Positions 1 through 7,624 are shown, numbered from the stretch's first letter. The stretch: 22,966 nucleotides of DNA from a virus (IMGVR_UViG_3300032246_000262:1-22966), one strand, 5' to 3'. Numbers and translations: made by a program. Notes: generated by a model not told the origin, from the sequence alone.

Positions 1-583
1 CGTCTTGCGTTAATGCTCCGTTGTAAATTTGAAAGTTGTTTGCGCCGTTTGCGCCAATCTTTACAGACGAATTTCCACTACCAATTTGCAGTTTATCTCC
101 TGGCGAACTTGTACCAATACCCAAATTTGTACCATCAAACGTCAAGTTGGCAGAGTCAGTCTCAAGACCCCCAGTGGTGGAATACACCACACGACCTGAT
201 GTCAGGCCCGAATTGGTAATACTTGTAGCAGCCAATTGTGGTACTGATACTTGTGTATTTGCCGAGTTTACATACACAGCCCGTTCAGCAGGTTGGGTTA
301 CAAATACGTCTTTTGAGCCAGCGCCAAAACTGACCAACGAACCCGCGTTGCTAGAGGATAAAACAGTTGTGCGAGATAACGTATTACCCGCAGATGTATA
401 AGTACCAATACCAACCTCCCACTCACCTGTGGAAATATTGGCAATCGTGTAGTAAGTGCTGTTGGCGTTACCAACACCGGCGGAAAATGTTTGGAATCCT
501 GTGTACGCACCAACAAGCGTTACAGAACCCGTGCCTGTAGTTGTGGTGGTTTCACGGACTCTGTCTGCGAGGACTAAGGCCAT
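1..583 (-). CDS. Tail fibre protein, N-terminal part (runs off left edge)
   Basis: The first 194 residues are open to the window edge; the C-terminus is missing. The start is the ATG at 583, 3 nt after the stop of the upstream 59-aa gene. The N-terminal part (about residues 1-105: LADRVRETTTTTGTGSVTL, then GEWEVGIGTYTSAGNTLSR and AERAVYV) is a beta-rich domain I recognise from fibre-like proteins of many uncultured aquatic phages. From about residue 150 the sequence (LTFDGTNLGIGTSSPGDKLQI) matches the repeat style seen in fibre shafts, often ahead of a self-cleaving chaperone tip. The role would be host recognition at the distal virion, inferred from this pattern and from its place at the end of the structural operon. 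No catalytic motif is visible. Confidence 0.75.
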   Translation of the reverse strand, partial: MALVLADRVRETTTTTGTGSVTLVGAYTGFQTFSAGVGNANSTYYTIANISTGEWEVGIGTYTSAGNTLSRTTVLSSSNAGSLVSFGAGSKDVFVTQPAERAVYVNSANTQVSVPQLAATSITNSGLTSGRVVYSTTGGLETDSANLTFDGTNLGIGTSSPGDKLQIGSGNSSVKIGANGANNFQIYNGALTQD

Positions 584-586
584 TTA

Positions 587-766
587 TCATGCTCCTGTCA
601 GTTGTGACTCTTCAAACCAGCGCTGCTGCACATTACCATCCACATCAGTCCACTCAACAAGATAAGTGACGTTTCCGTCCTCATCCATACGTAAAGCAGC
701 AACAGGGCCTTGAGGGATTACTGCGACAGCCTTAACGACATCGCCTTTTTTAAATGTTGTTGCCAT
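587..766 (-). CDS. Small conserved phage protein, 59 aa
   Basis: The ATG at 766 follows AGGTTAATC, a short ribosome site, and the frame ends in TGA just before the tail fibre start. The protein begins MATTFKKGDVVKAVAVIPQG and continues with an acidic stretch (RMDEDGNVTYLVEWTDVDG) and a C-terminal QQRWFEESQL. The KKGD...V...P.GPV..LRMDEDG...W.D..G..Q.RWF pattern looks like a small SH3-like beta barrel found next to fibre genes in related phages; that fold is inference. The two-gene spacing (2 nt to the upstream gene, 3 nt to the fibre) places it in the same mRNA as the fibre. Function is unknown. Confidence 0.75.
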   Translation of the reverse strand: MATTFKKGDVVKAVAVIPQGPVAALRMDEDGNVTYLVEWTDVDGNVQQRWFEESQLTGA

Positions 767-768
767 GA

Positions 769-1347
769 TTAACCTGCCAAGCTGAGTGTGTAAGTTACGG
801 ACAATGTGTCGCCTGAAACAACTGCGCGATCACCGGGGGAGCTAAAGTCTGCTGCTGAATACAACGTACCTGTTGTACCACTCTTGGTACTGTTGCTGGT
901 CAAGAAAGCGCCGCCAACTGTGGTCGTTGCGTTGATGCTGAATGTTGCAGGTGAGGCTGAGTTTGTAGCCACCGAAGGGTTGGCTGTAGTAGGAACGCCA
1001 AACGTGCAAGCGGGGCGAGTGGATTGGCTGTATGCAACTACCTCAGTCCAACCAGCGTGAGAAGACATGGTGTCACCAGCCGCAGGGTTGTTGGATGCAG
1101 CAGCACCATACAAGCCCAAATACCAAGCAGCCGTGTATGCGCTACCTGTGAAGTACTTGGAGTTCATGTCTTGCAGACCGACGTTGACCACCAGATTGGG
1201 GGCATCAGCTTCCCACTTCAGATTGCCCTGTGCGTCATGGCACTGGACTTTATAAACGCCTGTTGCGCTTGCGCTCTCAGCAGCGGAGCCACCGGCAATC
1301 AAGCTACTTGCAGCTACGTCTTGTGATTTAATTTTATCGTTGAACAT
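769..1347 (-). CDS. Putative virion structural protein, 192 aa
   Basis: A canonical AAGGAG lies 5 nt before the ATG at 1347. The first 30 residues are polar and Ala/Ser-rich. Residues about 31-65 (GVYKVQCHDAQGNLKWEADA, then PNLVVNVGLQDM) resemble the opening of tail or fibre-associated proteins that also contain GxYxxxxxDxxGxLxW. The rest is Thr/Ser/Ala/Gly-rich with alternating hydrophobics, typical of beta-sheet virion proteins. It ends in TLSVTYTLSLAG, a common end for such proteins. It sits between two other likely tail-region genes. I cannot assign a precise tail role. Confidence 0.7.
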   Translation of the reverse strand: MFNDKIKSQDVAASSLIAGGSAAESASATGVYKVQCHDAQGNLKWEADAPNLVVNVGLQDMNSKYFTGSAYTAAWYLGLYGAAASNNPAAGDTMSSHAGWTEVVAYSQSTRPACTFGVPTTANPSVATNSASPATFSINATTTVGGAFLTSNSTKSGTTGTLYSAADFSSPGDRAVVSGDTLSVTYTLSLAG

Positions 1348-1356
1348 GGTTACTCC

Positions 1357-1779
1357 TTAAACAAGTCGAATAAGTGCAGATGTGCTGGTATTAGCAGGCA
1401 TCGTCACGGTGAAAGTGTTGGTAGATGTTTTGTCGTTACCAAAGTCCAAAACACAAATAGCGCCATTTGCTCCAGCTTTATAAATTAAAGCCCCACGAGC
1501 AGTGATTGCCCCAGTCCACGCCGGGGATGCAAAAGACACATAGACAACGCTGCCAGCATCTGTAACCTGAGAAGAAACTGTGGCGGCTACAACTTGTCCA
1601 CCAGCAACATAATTTCCGCCCGTAGCCTCGCCTATAGAGGTGTACGCAGTTGTAGTTTCATCAAGCGTAGCTGCGTTTGTGTATAGAGCAAGATAAAATG
1701 TATCAGTCGTTAAGTTGATTGACGCATTAGCCAAGCCACTACGCAGCGTGTTGCAAGAAAAGTTTCCGGTAAACGCCAT
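1357..1779 (-). CDS. Putative virion structural protein, 140 aa
   Basis: The start ATG at 1779 overlaps the stop of the adaptor-like gene by one base (TAATG), so translation is probably coupled. The protein starts MAFTGNFSCNTLRSGL, then TDTFYLALYTNAATLDETTTAYT and a Gly/Thr/Val-rich body. The pattern F.LALY..AA.L...T.AY...GE..G.GY.AGG is a recurrent one in small phage virion proteins near the neck and tail genes. No enzyme motif is visible. Its stop is fused to the next ribosome site (GTTTAAGGAG). Confidence 0.7.
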   Translation of the reverse strand: MAFTGNFSCNTLRSGLANASINLTTDTFYLALYTNAATLDETTTAYTSIGEATGGNYVAGGQVVAATVSSQVTDAGSVVYVSFASPAWTGAITARGALIYKAGANGAICVLDFGNDKTSTNTFTVTMPANTSTSALIRLV

Positions 1780-2492
1780 TAACGCACCCCGTTATTCTGC
1801 GGCAAAGGCGCTTGACGGTACTGACCACTGCGGTATGCGTCGCTACGCTCCAGACCATCGCCAAGACGCTGAGCCAGTGCAAGGGCTTCTTTGTACTTCA
1901 TGTCGTAGCCAGCGATGATGTCTTGTTCACCCTTCATGAAGGTGTAGGCTTCTACCAAAGAACCGTACAACAAAACAGTATCAAAGTTATCGCCAAGCCA
2001 TGTCTGCCCACCAGCTACAGTAGTGATTGACTCTGGGTAAAAGAAGTAATGCAACTCCATTGTATAAAGTGCATCGGGTGTTGGGCCAAGAATAAAACTT
2101 AACTCGTTGCTGCTTGAGTAAGATGGGCCAAACAAAGCGTAGTACTTAGGGATGGCTGTGTCTGTTGGCTTGGGATAAGCCTGACGGATAAAATTCACAT
2201 CCTTGTTCAACAAATACTCATAGCTACCATCTGCGGCAACAACTGCCATTGAATACGTAGCCAAGAAATCCGATGGGCAGGCTAGGTACTTGTTGTTTGT
2301 GGATGTGAAGCCAGTGACGTTGCGGCGAAGAGATGGAAACTGAACCGAGTTGTATATACGTTGTTCAGCCTGCGTAATGAAAGTATTGATCTGCGTAGTT
2401 GCAGATACGGTACTCCCACTTGCAAGATATACATCGGGGAACTGATTCTCCGTGTATGACTGAATCGTGTTATACAACGTCGTGTAGTTCAT
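1779..2492 (-). CDS. Head-tail adaptor/neck protein (SU10 adaptor-like)
   Basis: The 237-aa protein has an N-terminal helical stretch (TLYNTIQSYTENQFPD; TQINTFITQAEQRIYNSVQF) followed by PSLRRNVTGFTSTNNKYLACPSDFL, then a beta-rich centre and a C-terminal helix (DMKYKEALALAQRLGDG). This order matches adaptor proteins that dock under the portal ring in phiEco32/SU10-like short-tailed phages; the family name is from memory. The role would be joining the filled head to the tail. The start ATG overlaps the preceding gene by 4 nt (ATGA). Moderate confidence in the exact family, high that it is a virion connector protein. Confidence 0.65.
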   Translation of the reverse strand: MNYTTLYNTIQSYTENQFPDVYLASGSTVSATTQINTFITQAEQRIYNSVQFPSLRRNVTGFTSTNNKYLACPSDFLATYSMAVVAADGSYEYLLNKDVNFIRQAYPKPTDTAIPKYYALFGPSYSSSNELSFILGPTPDALYTMELHYFFYPESITTVAGGQTWLGDNFDTVLLYGSLVEAYTFMKGEQDIIAGYDMKYKEALALAQRLGDGLERSDAYRSGQYRQAPLPQNNGVR

Positions 2493-2755
2493 GCCATCGG
2501 GCCTCGTGCCATCAGACCTTTGGTAGCCGCGCCAGTGCCACGCATTTTGATACCATCTGTTTTGATAGGTTCATTACCAGCAGACTTGCTGATATTGCCG
2601 ATGCTCATATTGACTGTTTTGGACTCGCTGCGGTTTGGCAGCTTTCCGGGGTTGGGTTCAATGCCAACAGCTTTACCAGACATATTGTGTGGCGCAGCAT
2701 AAACGGCGGCATTACCGACTTCTTTACCCATTCGCTTATCGCTAAATTTAGCCAT
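2489..2755 (-). CDS. Small conserved phage protein with GTGAATKG motif, 88 aa
   Basis: The ATG at 2755 follows AAAGGTTAATC. The C-terminal third reads IKMRGTGAATKGLMARGPMA, a motif I recognise from very small basic proteins in the neck region of many aquatic phages; no function is established that I know. The N-terminal half is basic and polar with no predicted membrane segment. It ends in an ATGA overlap with the adaptor-like gene, which suggests translational coupling and a role in virion assembly. Confidence 0.75.
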   Translation of the reverse strand: MAKFSDKRMGKEVGNAAVYAAPHNMSGKAVGIEPNPGKLPNRSESKTVNMSIGNISKSAGNEPIKTDGIKMRGTGAATKGLMARGPMA

Positions 2756-2757
2756 GA

Positions 2758-2991
2758 TTAACCTTTCATGCCGGTTTTTTGATTAGCTACTTTAGCCATA
2801 CCGCGACCCATGCTCATCATGTCATCATTGGTTTTGCCGCCTTTGTGCATTTTAGAAACACCACCTTTTTTCAATTTCAAAGATGTGCCTTTGCCGCCTT
2901 TGTGTTCTTGCATATCATGTTGTTTAAACGCTTTCTTGATCAAAGCAACATCTTGCTTTTTATCCATCGCGTCTGATTCCATTTTTGCCAT
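2758..2991 (-). CDS. Lys/Gly/Met-rich small basic protein, 77 aa
   Basis: The ATG at 2991 lies after AAGGAGTCAAC, a strong ribosome site fused to the stop of the upstream gene. The N-terminal half is helical and charged (MESDAMDKKQDVALIKKAF), the second half is rich in KGG and M (LKKGGVSKMHKGGKTNDDM). The D...K.....AF..HD.QEHKGG.GT.L.LKKGG pattern recurs in small proteins of related phages. No catalytic residues are seen. One copy of GTTTAAAC lies inside the gene and is read as Phe-Lys. Function is unknown; neighbours suggest a minor virion or assembly protein. Confidence 0.7.
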   Translation of the reverse strand: MAKMESDAMDKKQDVALIKKAFKQHDMQEHKGGKGTSLKLKKGGVSKMHKGGKTNDDMMSMGRGMAKVANQKTGMKG

Positions 2992-3000
2992 GTTGACTCC

Positions 3001-3426
3001 TTAAGTCGTTGTTACCGTAACTGTACCAAGTTCCACGGCTAACACCAAGTTATTTGGTGTTAACCCCGCATCATTTGCTTGTGATCCGCCAACAGGATAC
3101 CAACCCCATTGGAAGATTCGACTACCACCTTCAACTGTCCCTGATCCATTTATCCCAGTTCCAGTTGGGCTAAGCTGCAACCCATTTGGCCCAGACAGAA
3201 CATAACTGCGGTCAGGTCTAGGGTTCCTCAAAGCCTGTGGATCATCAACAGGCCACATTCCCAACTGCAATTGAGGATGATCTGGATCCCAACACGCAGG
3301 ACAAACCAGCAAGTTGTATTGCTTTGTCTTAATGATTTCGGTCTTCAAAACTTTCAGTTTAAACCGCTGCGCACACCGATCACACTCAGCAATTGCAAAT
3401 TTGCCACTAGCAAACCGATTGCCCAC
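3001..3426 (-). CDS. Zinc-ribbon virion protein, 141 aa
   Basis: The start is GTG at 3426, six nt after GGGAG. Cys15, Cys18, Cys42 and Cys45 form a CxxC...CxxC pair with a 23-residue gap (ECDRC ... VCPACWDPDHPQL), which should bind one zinc. The sequence after it (PVDDPQALRNPRPD) and the loop-rich C-terminal half ending in VELGTVTVTTT complete a form seen next to neck genes in related phages. It follows the neck protein by 2 nt. A structural role in the head-tail joint is inferred from position only. One GTTTAAAC lies inside and is read as Phe-Lys. Confidence 0.75.
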   Translation of the reverse strand: MGNRFASGKFAIAECDRCAQRFKLKVLKTEIIKTKQYNLLVCPACWDPDHPQLQLGMWPVDDPQALRNPRPDRSYVLSGPNGLQLSPTGTGINGSGTVEGGSRIFQWGWYPVGGSQANDAGLTPNNLVLAVELGTVTVTTT

Positions 3427-3428
3427 AT

Positions 3429-4355
3429 CTATCTCCCAATGTAGGTTTGACGGGGTACAAGTCTCAAAGCTGCTTTCTCATGATCTTCATAGGCTGCAAG
3501 CTCCCACGCCTCGTCATACTGAGACTTAAGGAATGGGATGCGCTCTGCGCCTGTTGGAATCTTTGCGGCGATGTAATACGACAGGCCAGCCGCCATACAG
3601 GGTAAAAACCTAAAGGGCACATCCATAATATTGACACCGCCATCTGCATCTTGGGTACGTCGCAAGCGCCAATACACAAACTGGTATTGCTGTGCATTGT
3701 CTGGAGTGGGCCAAACGGTGATCGCGGGGACTTGTTGCCAATAGACAGCAGTCGTACTTGTGTGGCTTGCGGCAGTTGTGTTTTGCTGACCACGGAAACA
3801 GTTATATAGGGTATTCCCCGAGATATAGCTGTAGTTAATTATTTCATTGTCAATCTTTACAAACCCGGCGGCTGGTAAGCCAACCGCAGTGTTCAACACG
3901 ATTTCAGTGGAAATGGCTGTAATTGCGCCATTTAGGGTTATCCCTGTCGGCGAAGTTTGTCCATTGTAGCGTTGAATCCAAACTTGAATAGGTCTGGCTT
4001 GTTGAATCTTGTTTGGGATCGTAGCGTAGGTAGAAACGCTAATTCTGGTGATACTCAAGTCAGCCTGAGTTGCAGCTACGTTCGCGCCTGTACGTATAAC
4101 GTGTTCCAACAAATCAATGGTGTCGTCCGGCAAGGCGTAGGTGTTTTGACCCTGCACAAAGTCAATCGTGCCAGTCTCAATCGTCCACAAGTTGATGCCA
4201 CGGTTTGCCCAATCAGCAAACATGATATTTAAACTGCGTCTTGCTGTACGCAAGTCATATCCGGTGCGAAGCTCACCACCAGCGCGTTCAAACGCCTCCT
4301 CTACCAATTCGGTGAGGTCTAGGTTAAAGCTGGTTGCGCCGGAAGTGTTTGCCAT
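3429..4355 (-). CDS. Neck/head-completion protein with an inserted beta module, 308 aa
   Basis: The N-terminus (LDLTELVEEAFERAGGELRT, then ARRSLNIMFADWANRGINLW) is the helical opening of a common phage neck protein. The C-terminal part (VWPTPDN ... YWRLRRTQD ... PFRFLPCMAAGLSYYIA) completes that family. Between them, about residues 132-206, is an extra module (ITLNGAITAISTEIVLNTA ... KIDNEIINYSYISGNTLYNC ... RGQQNTTAASH) of a type that occurs in many unrelated virion proteins. The ATG overlaps the stop of the upstream gene by one base (TAATG). The role would be sealing or joining the head after packaging, by family and position. Confidence 0.7.
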   Translation of the reverse strand: MANTSGATSFNLDLTELVEEAFERAGGELRTGYDLRTARRSLNIMFADWANRGINLWTIETGTIDFVQGQNTYALPDDTIDLLEHVIRTGANVAATQADLSITRISVSTYATIPNKIQQARPIQVWIQRYNGQTSPTGITLNGAITAISTEIVLNTAVGLPAAGFVKIDNEIINYSYISGNTLYNCFRGQQNTTAASHTSTTAVYWQQVPAITVWPTPDNAQQYQFVYWRLRRTQDADGGVNIMDVPFRFLPCMAAGLSYYIAAKIPTGAERIPFLKSQYDEAWELAAYEDHEKAALRLVPRQTYIGR

Positions 4356-4588
4356 TATCTAAATCCTGCTGTTTTCTTTGCTATGCCTTTGGGTTGAGCA
4401 ACAAACTGTTTCCCTGCTGCCTTACCTTTACGTTTGGCTTTGGTTGTTGCAGCGTATTCAGCAGATGATAAAGACTTGATAGCCGCTTCAGGGAGATACC
4501 TCTCACCTGTTTTTGACGAAGGCTCCCCCGACTTAGTGCGCCATTTCTGGTCGCCCCAGTTCTTAAGGGATTGCTGCGGCGCTTTCAA
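4355..4588 (-). CDS. Small basic conserved phage protein, 77 aa
   Basis: The start is TTG at 4588, overlapping the upstream stop as TTGA, with GGAGGA 8 nt ahead. The sequence QSLKNWGDQKWRTKSGEPS, ATGERYLPE-like (TGERYLPEAAIKSLSSAEYA) and GKQFVAQPKGIAKKTAGFR is a pattern shared by many phages, where it sits near the portal or neck genes. It is strongly basic and lacks cysteines or catalytic motifs. Function is unknown to me; DNA or capsid binding is only suggested by charge. Confidence 0.75.
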   Translation of the reverse strand: MKAPQQSLKNWGDQKWRTKSGEPSSKTGERYLPEAAIKSLSSAEYAATTKAKRKGKAAGKQFVAQPKGIAKKTAGFR

Positions 4589-5400
4589 TCTCTATATCCT
4601 CCGCCAGCAGCTTTGTATTTCTTGGCTACCAACTGAGCTTTGCGGGCTGACCATTGACCCGCCCCAGTTCCCTGCGTTGCCGCTGCTTTGACCTGAGACA
4701 CAATCCGTTTGCGTAGTTCAGGCTTGGTGTAATTGCCAGCAGCATTGACTCCGCCGCCTTCTTTCATATAGCCCATCTTGTTGCGCACTTCTGTGGGAAG
4801 TTTAGAAAGTCCAGTGTTATCTTCCGGCACTTCTTTTAACTCGCCGCCAGCAGCCATTTTCTTTGGTTTCTTTCCAGCCGCCTTCATTGCTATGGCGGTG
4901 GCAGCTTGTTTTGCTGAACCGCCCTTTTTAAAAGATTTATTCAAGGCAACCATGTACCTTTTCTCCGAAGGTGATTTGCTTACCGAAGCGCCAAAGGTTG
5001 TGTCCTTGTCTAAATTCTTTATGTATTCAGCTTTAACACGATCTAAAGCAGCTTTTGTTCCTTGTCCTTGCGCTCTGATTGCGGCAATATCAGCATTAAC
5101 ATTTAACTTGGACTTGTCATCCAAAGGAATGTCGCCTGAAATGTTAGCACCTATACGTTTGTAATTTTTGTCTACGATAGCATGAGTTGGCTTAACGTTT
5201 AAACCATCATCTTTTGCGGATTGAAGATTAAAATTTAAAGGTTCTTCTTTAACTTCGCTGCCGTCTTCGCCGCTGTATTTCTTAACCTTTCCGCCACGTT
5301 TGTACATGGCGACTTTATTCGGATCATCCGTGCGGGTGATCTCCTTCTTACTGGGCATTTTTGACGGGTTTATGGCCCCCATGCCACGAGAAGACATCAT
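4585..5400 (-). CDS. Phage protein with C-terminal QWSARKAQL domain, 271 aa
   Basis: The ATG at 5400 overlaps the upstream stop by 4 nt (ATGA). The N-terminal 40 residues hold a short RGGKVKK patch; the middle (about 60-155) is polar with beta-type alternation (FGASVSKSPSEKRYMVALN). Residues about 160-190 are basic (KKGGSAKQAATAIAMKAAGK), and the last 50 form a compact domain (NYTKPELRKRIVSQVKA ... GQWSARKAQLVAKKYKAAGG). That C-terminal pattern is widespread in phages and some bacteria; my recollection is DUF5872, which needs a profile search. One GTTTAAAC inside is read as Leu-Asn. The role is unknown; the position suggests a minor virion protein. Confidence 0.7.
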   Translation of the reverse strand: MMSSRGMGAINPSKMPSKKEITRTDDPNKVAMYKRGGKVKKYSGEDGSEVKEEPLNFNLQSAKDDGLNVKPTHAIVDKNYKRIGANISGDIPLDDKSKLNVNADIAAIRAQGQGTKAALDRVKAEYIKNLDKDTTFGASVSKSPSEKRYMVALNKSFKKGGSAKQAATAIAMKAAGKKPKKMAAGGELKEVPEDNTGLSKLPTEVRNKMGYMKEGGGVNAAGNYTKPELRKRIVSQVKAAATQGTGAGQWSARKAQLVAKKYKAAGGGYRD

Positions 5401-5870
5401 CGTTTAGACATCCCGCCGCCGCACATTACCATCGTGCCTTTGGTCTTGCCACGTTGGGCAATGCCATCTGCGCGACTAGAGGCAGAGCCGCCCTTAGCCA
5501 TTTTTTTAGGAGCGTCAGGATTGCCACGGTTACCAGCTTCACGGATTGCGCGGAAGGGGCTAGATAAAGTGTCGCCAATGCTGCTTGCTGCGCCTTTAAC
5601 CTTGTCAGCCGCGCCTTCAATCACGCCATAGGGGTCAAGCTTTGAACGAGGTTTTGCCGCGCTACGTCCTTCGTTGCCGTAGTCATCCTTGCGGGTTTCT
5701 ACAGATGCAGGGCGAGCGGCGCGGGTTGCTTTAGGCTTTTTCTTGGCTTTAGGCTCTTCTTCTGATGCTGAAGTTGCGGTAGTTGCATCGCCAACATCAG
5801 CTATGTCTGTGCCTTCTTGGTTGAAAATTGATTTAGGGATGTATCCGCCATCGTCATAACGTTTTTTCAT
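5397..5870 (-). CDS. Basic protein with RADGIA-RGKTKG C-terminal module, 157 aa
   Basis: I place the start at the ATG at 5870 (MKKRYDDGGYIPKS), which has AAGGAAAATC just ahead, rather than the in-frame ATG at 5885 inside the upstream gene. The first part has an acidic Ala/Thr patch and a basic Lys/Pro/Ala patch (KAKKKPKATRAARPASVET). A middle stretch reads DPYGVIEGAADKVKGAASSI. The end carries PKKMAKGGSASSRADGIAQR followed by GKTKG and MCGGGMSKR. The same C-terminal module is in the two genes upstream. Function is unknown; a minor virion or scaffold-associated role is a guess from position. Confidence 0.7.
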   Translation of the reverse strand: MKKRYDDGGYIPKSIFNQEGTDIADVGDATTATSASEEEPKAKKKPKATRAARPASVETRKDDYGNEGRSAAKPRSKLDPYGVIEGAADKVKGAASSIGDTLSSPFRAIREAGNRGNPDAPKKMAKGGSASSRADGIAQRGKTKGTMVMCGGGMSKR

Positions 5871-5878
5871 GATTTTCC

Positions 5879-6601
5879 TTAGCAAATTTTGCCGCGTGTT
5901 TTGCCTTTAGTGGCAATGCCATCAGCACGTTTAGATGCAGATGATGTCATGCCGCCTGAAGCCATTTTCTTGACTGCGCCACCCCTTTTAAAGGTGGTCA
6001 TTTCACGGCCTGTGCGCGGATTGCGCATTGATTCAGTTTGCATGGCTGTATTTCTTTGGCCGGGGATAATATTCCCGTCGGCATCAACCATTCCAAACCC
6101 GGGGACAAACCTAGCCCCAACAGGAATTACTGAACCGGGGCCGAGCTTTGGCTGTACTATTCGGTTACCTTCATTACCGTAATCAGGATTACGAGCATCG
6201 GTTGCCGCCTTGTTAACTTTTGCCAACGTATCGTTTTGAGCGCCAGTCATGCCGCGAGGTCTGGCCTTTGCGGCAGTCGGCTGTCTAGAGCCGCCCATTA
6301 CTCCGCTCTTGTATGCATTTGCGGTTGTATTGTCTGCGCTAGTATCATCAGCCATTTTTGGCTTGCTAATCGCGTTTAAAACGCCAGCGTTCGTATCATT
6401 GACTGCGTTTTGCCCGGGCGACATATTGCTGTTTACACGAGCCAATGTATCGCTGTCGGCAGACATCTTGCTGATTCTGTTGGCGTTAGCCAATGCGTCA
6501 TTGTCATCTTGACCAGAACCCATTCTTTGGTTTTTTTGAGAAAGTTGATATCCCAAAGCGCCAAGCGCCGCCAACCCTGCCAAGTCTTTAAGTTTTGCCA
6601 T
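5879..6601 (-). CDS. Asn/Ala-rich protein with RADGIA-KGKT C-terminal module, 240 aa
   Basis: AAGGAG fused to the upstream stop precedes the ATG at 6601. Residues 5-19 (KDLAGLAALGALGYQ) form a short hydrophobic Ala/Leu/Gly helix, too short and mild for a confident membrane span. The next 130 residues are polar, with repeated NDTLAKVN-like pieces (DTLARVN, NDTLAKVN). A loop-rich part (VPVGARFVPGFGMVDADGNI with small changes) precedes the end, which has FKRGGAVKKMASGG, SKRADGIATKGKTRGKIC. The last part matches its two neighbours. The first half could form an elongated helical structure; function is unknown. Confidence 0.68.
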   Translation of the reverse strand: MAKLKDLAGLAALGALGYQLSQKNQRMGSGQDDNDALANANRISKMSADSDTLARVNSNMSPGQNAVNDTNAGVLNAISKPKMADDTSADNTTANAYKSGVMGGSRQPTAAKARPRGMTGAQNDTLAKVNKAATDARNPDYGNEGNRIVQPKLGPGSVIPVGARFVPGFGMVDADGNIIPGQRNTAMQTESMRNPRTGREMTTFKRGGAVKKMASGGMTSSASKRADGIATKGKTRGKIC

Positions 6602-6610
6602 GATTGCTCC

Positions 6611-7129
6611 TTAACAATACGCCTTGCCGCCTTTGGCAAGCATTTTGCCCTTGGTCTTGCCCTTAATAGCAACACCATCGGCACGACTTGATGCTGAGCC
6701 GCCAGAAGCCATCTTCTTAGTTGCCCCACCTTTTTTCATCATCATTTGCTTTTTGTCCATAGCCATGTCAGCTTTAGAGCCTTCTTTCATGCCCTTCTTC
6801 TCAACATCCTTGCCGGACTTTTCAAAAGCAGCCATTTTGCCAGTTCCAACTTTTTTCTTAGCCATCATTGCCATAAAGCCGGGGTTCATTTTTGTTGCCA
6901 TAGCGTTTCCGCCTTTCTTAAAAAGTTCCTGTTTACCTTGATTGGTTTTAGGACTGTTGATTGACTGAGAATCTGCGCGGGTTTTGGAGCCAAACTTCAT
7001 ACCTTTACTGGCCTCACTGAAGTCCTTGCCAACAGACTGAGGAACTCCAGTCTGCTTAGCAAACGCTGGGTTATGCGCCACAGCATCCATGAATTTTTTT
7101 TGTTTAAGGCTTGTTGCTGGCATCATCAA
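6611..7129 (-). CDS. Lys/Met/Gly-rich protein with RADGVA-KGKTKGK module, 172 aa
   Basis: Three consecutive ATG codons (7129, 7126, 7123) open the frame; MPATSLKQKKFMDAV from the third is the form I recognise in related phages, so 7123 is equally possible. The first 75 residues (VAHNPAFAKQTGVPQSVGKD, FSEASKGMKFG) are a conserved piece of unknown role. The middle is rich in Lys and Met (NPGFMAMMAKKKVGTGK; DKKQMMMKKGG). The end has KKMASGGSASSRADGVAIKG followed by KTKGK. It overlaps the membrane/coiled-coil gene upstream by 4 nt. No enzymatic motif is present. Confidence 0.7.
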   Translation of the reverse strand: MMMPATSLKQKKFMDAVAHNPAFAKQTGVPQSVGKDFSEASKGMKFGSKTRADSQSINSPKTNQGKQELFKKGGNAMATKMNPGFMAMMAKKKVGTGKMAAFEKSGKDVEKKGMKEGSKADMAMDKKQMMMKKGGATKKMASGGSASSRADGVAIKGKTKGKMLAKGGKAYC

Positions 7130-7365
7130 CCTTTGGCTTGGATAAGTTGGTCAATTTTTGCCTCAAGCTTGTTGAAACGTTGGTCAATGTGGTCAGTAAG
7201 TCTTGCAACTTCTGCTTTAGTAGCTGTATCACGGGCAATCTCCTCTCGGGTTATGTTGAGCAAACGCTCAACTCGTTTGACATCTTCAAACTTTTCACGA
7301 ATGAAAAACCACAAACCTCCAAGCAGCACTGAAAGTCCGGCAGACCAAATTGTGTTGATGTCCAT
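7126..7365 (-). CDS. Small membrane-anchored coiled-coil protein, 79 aa
   Basis: I choose ATG 7365 (MDINTIWSAG), with GGAAG ahead and one base after the upstream stop, over an in-frame ATG at 7422 deep inside that gene. Residues about 6-21 (IWSAGLSVLLGGLWFF) form one membrane span. The rest is a charged helix with heptad-like spacing (RLTDHIDQRFNKLEAKIDQL). This single-span plus coiled-coil form is like XhlA-type lysis accessory proteins and phage holin partners; equally it could be a virion membrane-contact protein. Without a neighbouring endolysin in view, the lysis role stays open. Confidence 0.6.
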   Translation of the reverse strand: MDINTIWSAGLSVLLGGLWFFIREKFEDVKRVERLLNITREEIARDTATKAEVARLTDHIDQRFNKLEAKIDQLIQAKG

Positions 7366-7366
7366 A

Positions 7367-7624
7367 TCAGCACTTCCATCTTGCCAAAGAAGCCGCCTTG
7401 CGGGTGGGCTTACCTTTTTCATCTTTCATTGGGCCGGGCATACCAGACATACGGGCGCAAAATGACTTCTTGCGTGGGCCACCTTCGGGCTGTGGAGCCT
7501 TCAAATTGCTTCCTGTTGCTGCGTTGTACTTGGCACGACCTTTGGCAGTCAAGCCCGCTCCCTTGGAAGCAGGTAACTTCTCACCGCGACCAACAGCTAG
7601 AGAGGGGGCCTTTTTCTTAGCCAT
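7367..7624 (-). CDS. Small basic Gly/Pro-rich phage protein (DUF6321-like), 85 aa
   Basis: The start is ATG 7624 (MAKKKAPSLAVGRGEKLP), 8 nt inside the end of the upstream gene; the longer in-frame ATG at 7654 is less likely because the conserved part begins here. The core LTAKGRAKYNAATGSNLKAP, followed by QPEGG, KKSFCARMSGMPGPM and GKPTRKAASLARWKC, is very strongly conserved in phages; I recall it as DUF6321. Two cysteines are present (in SFCARM and at the last residue). Function is unknown. It is likely packaged or used in assembly given its place behind the capsid genes. Confidence 0.78.
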   Translation of the reverse strand: MAKKKAPSLAVGRGEKLPASKGAGLTAKGRAKYNAATGSNLKAPQPEGGPRKKSFCARMSGMPGPMKDEKGKPTRKAASLARWKC

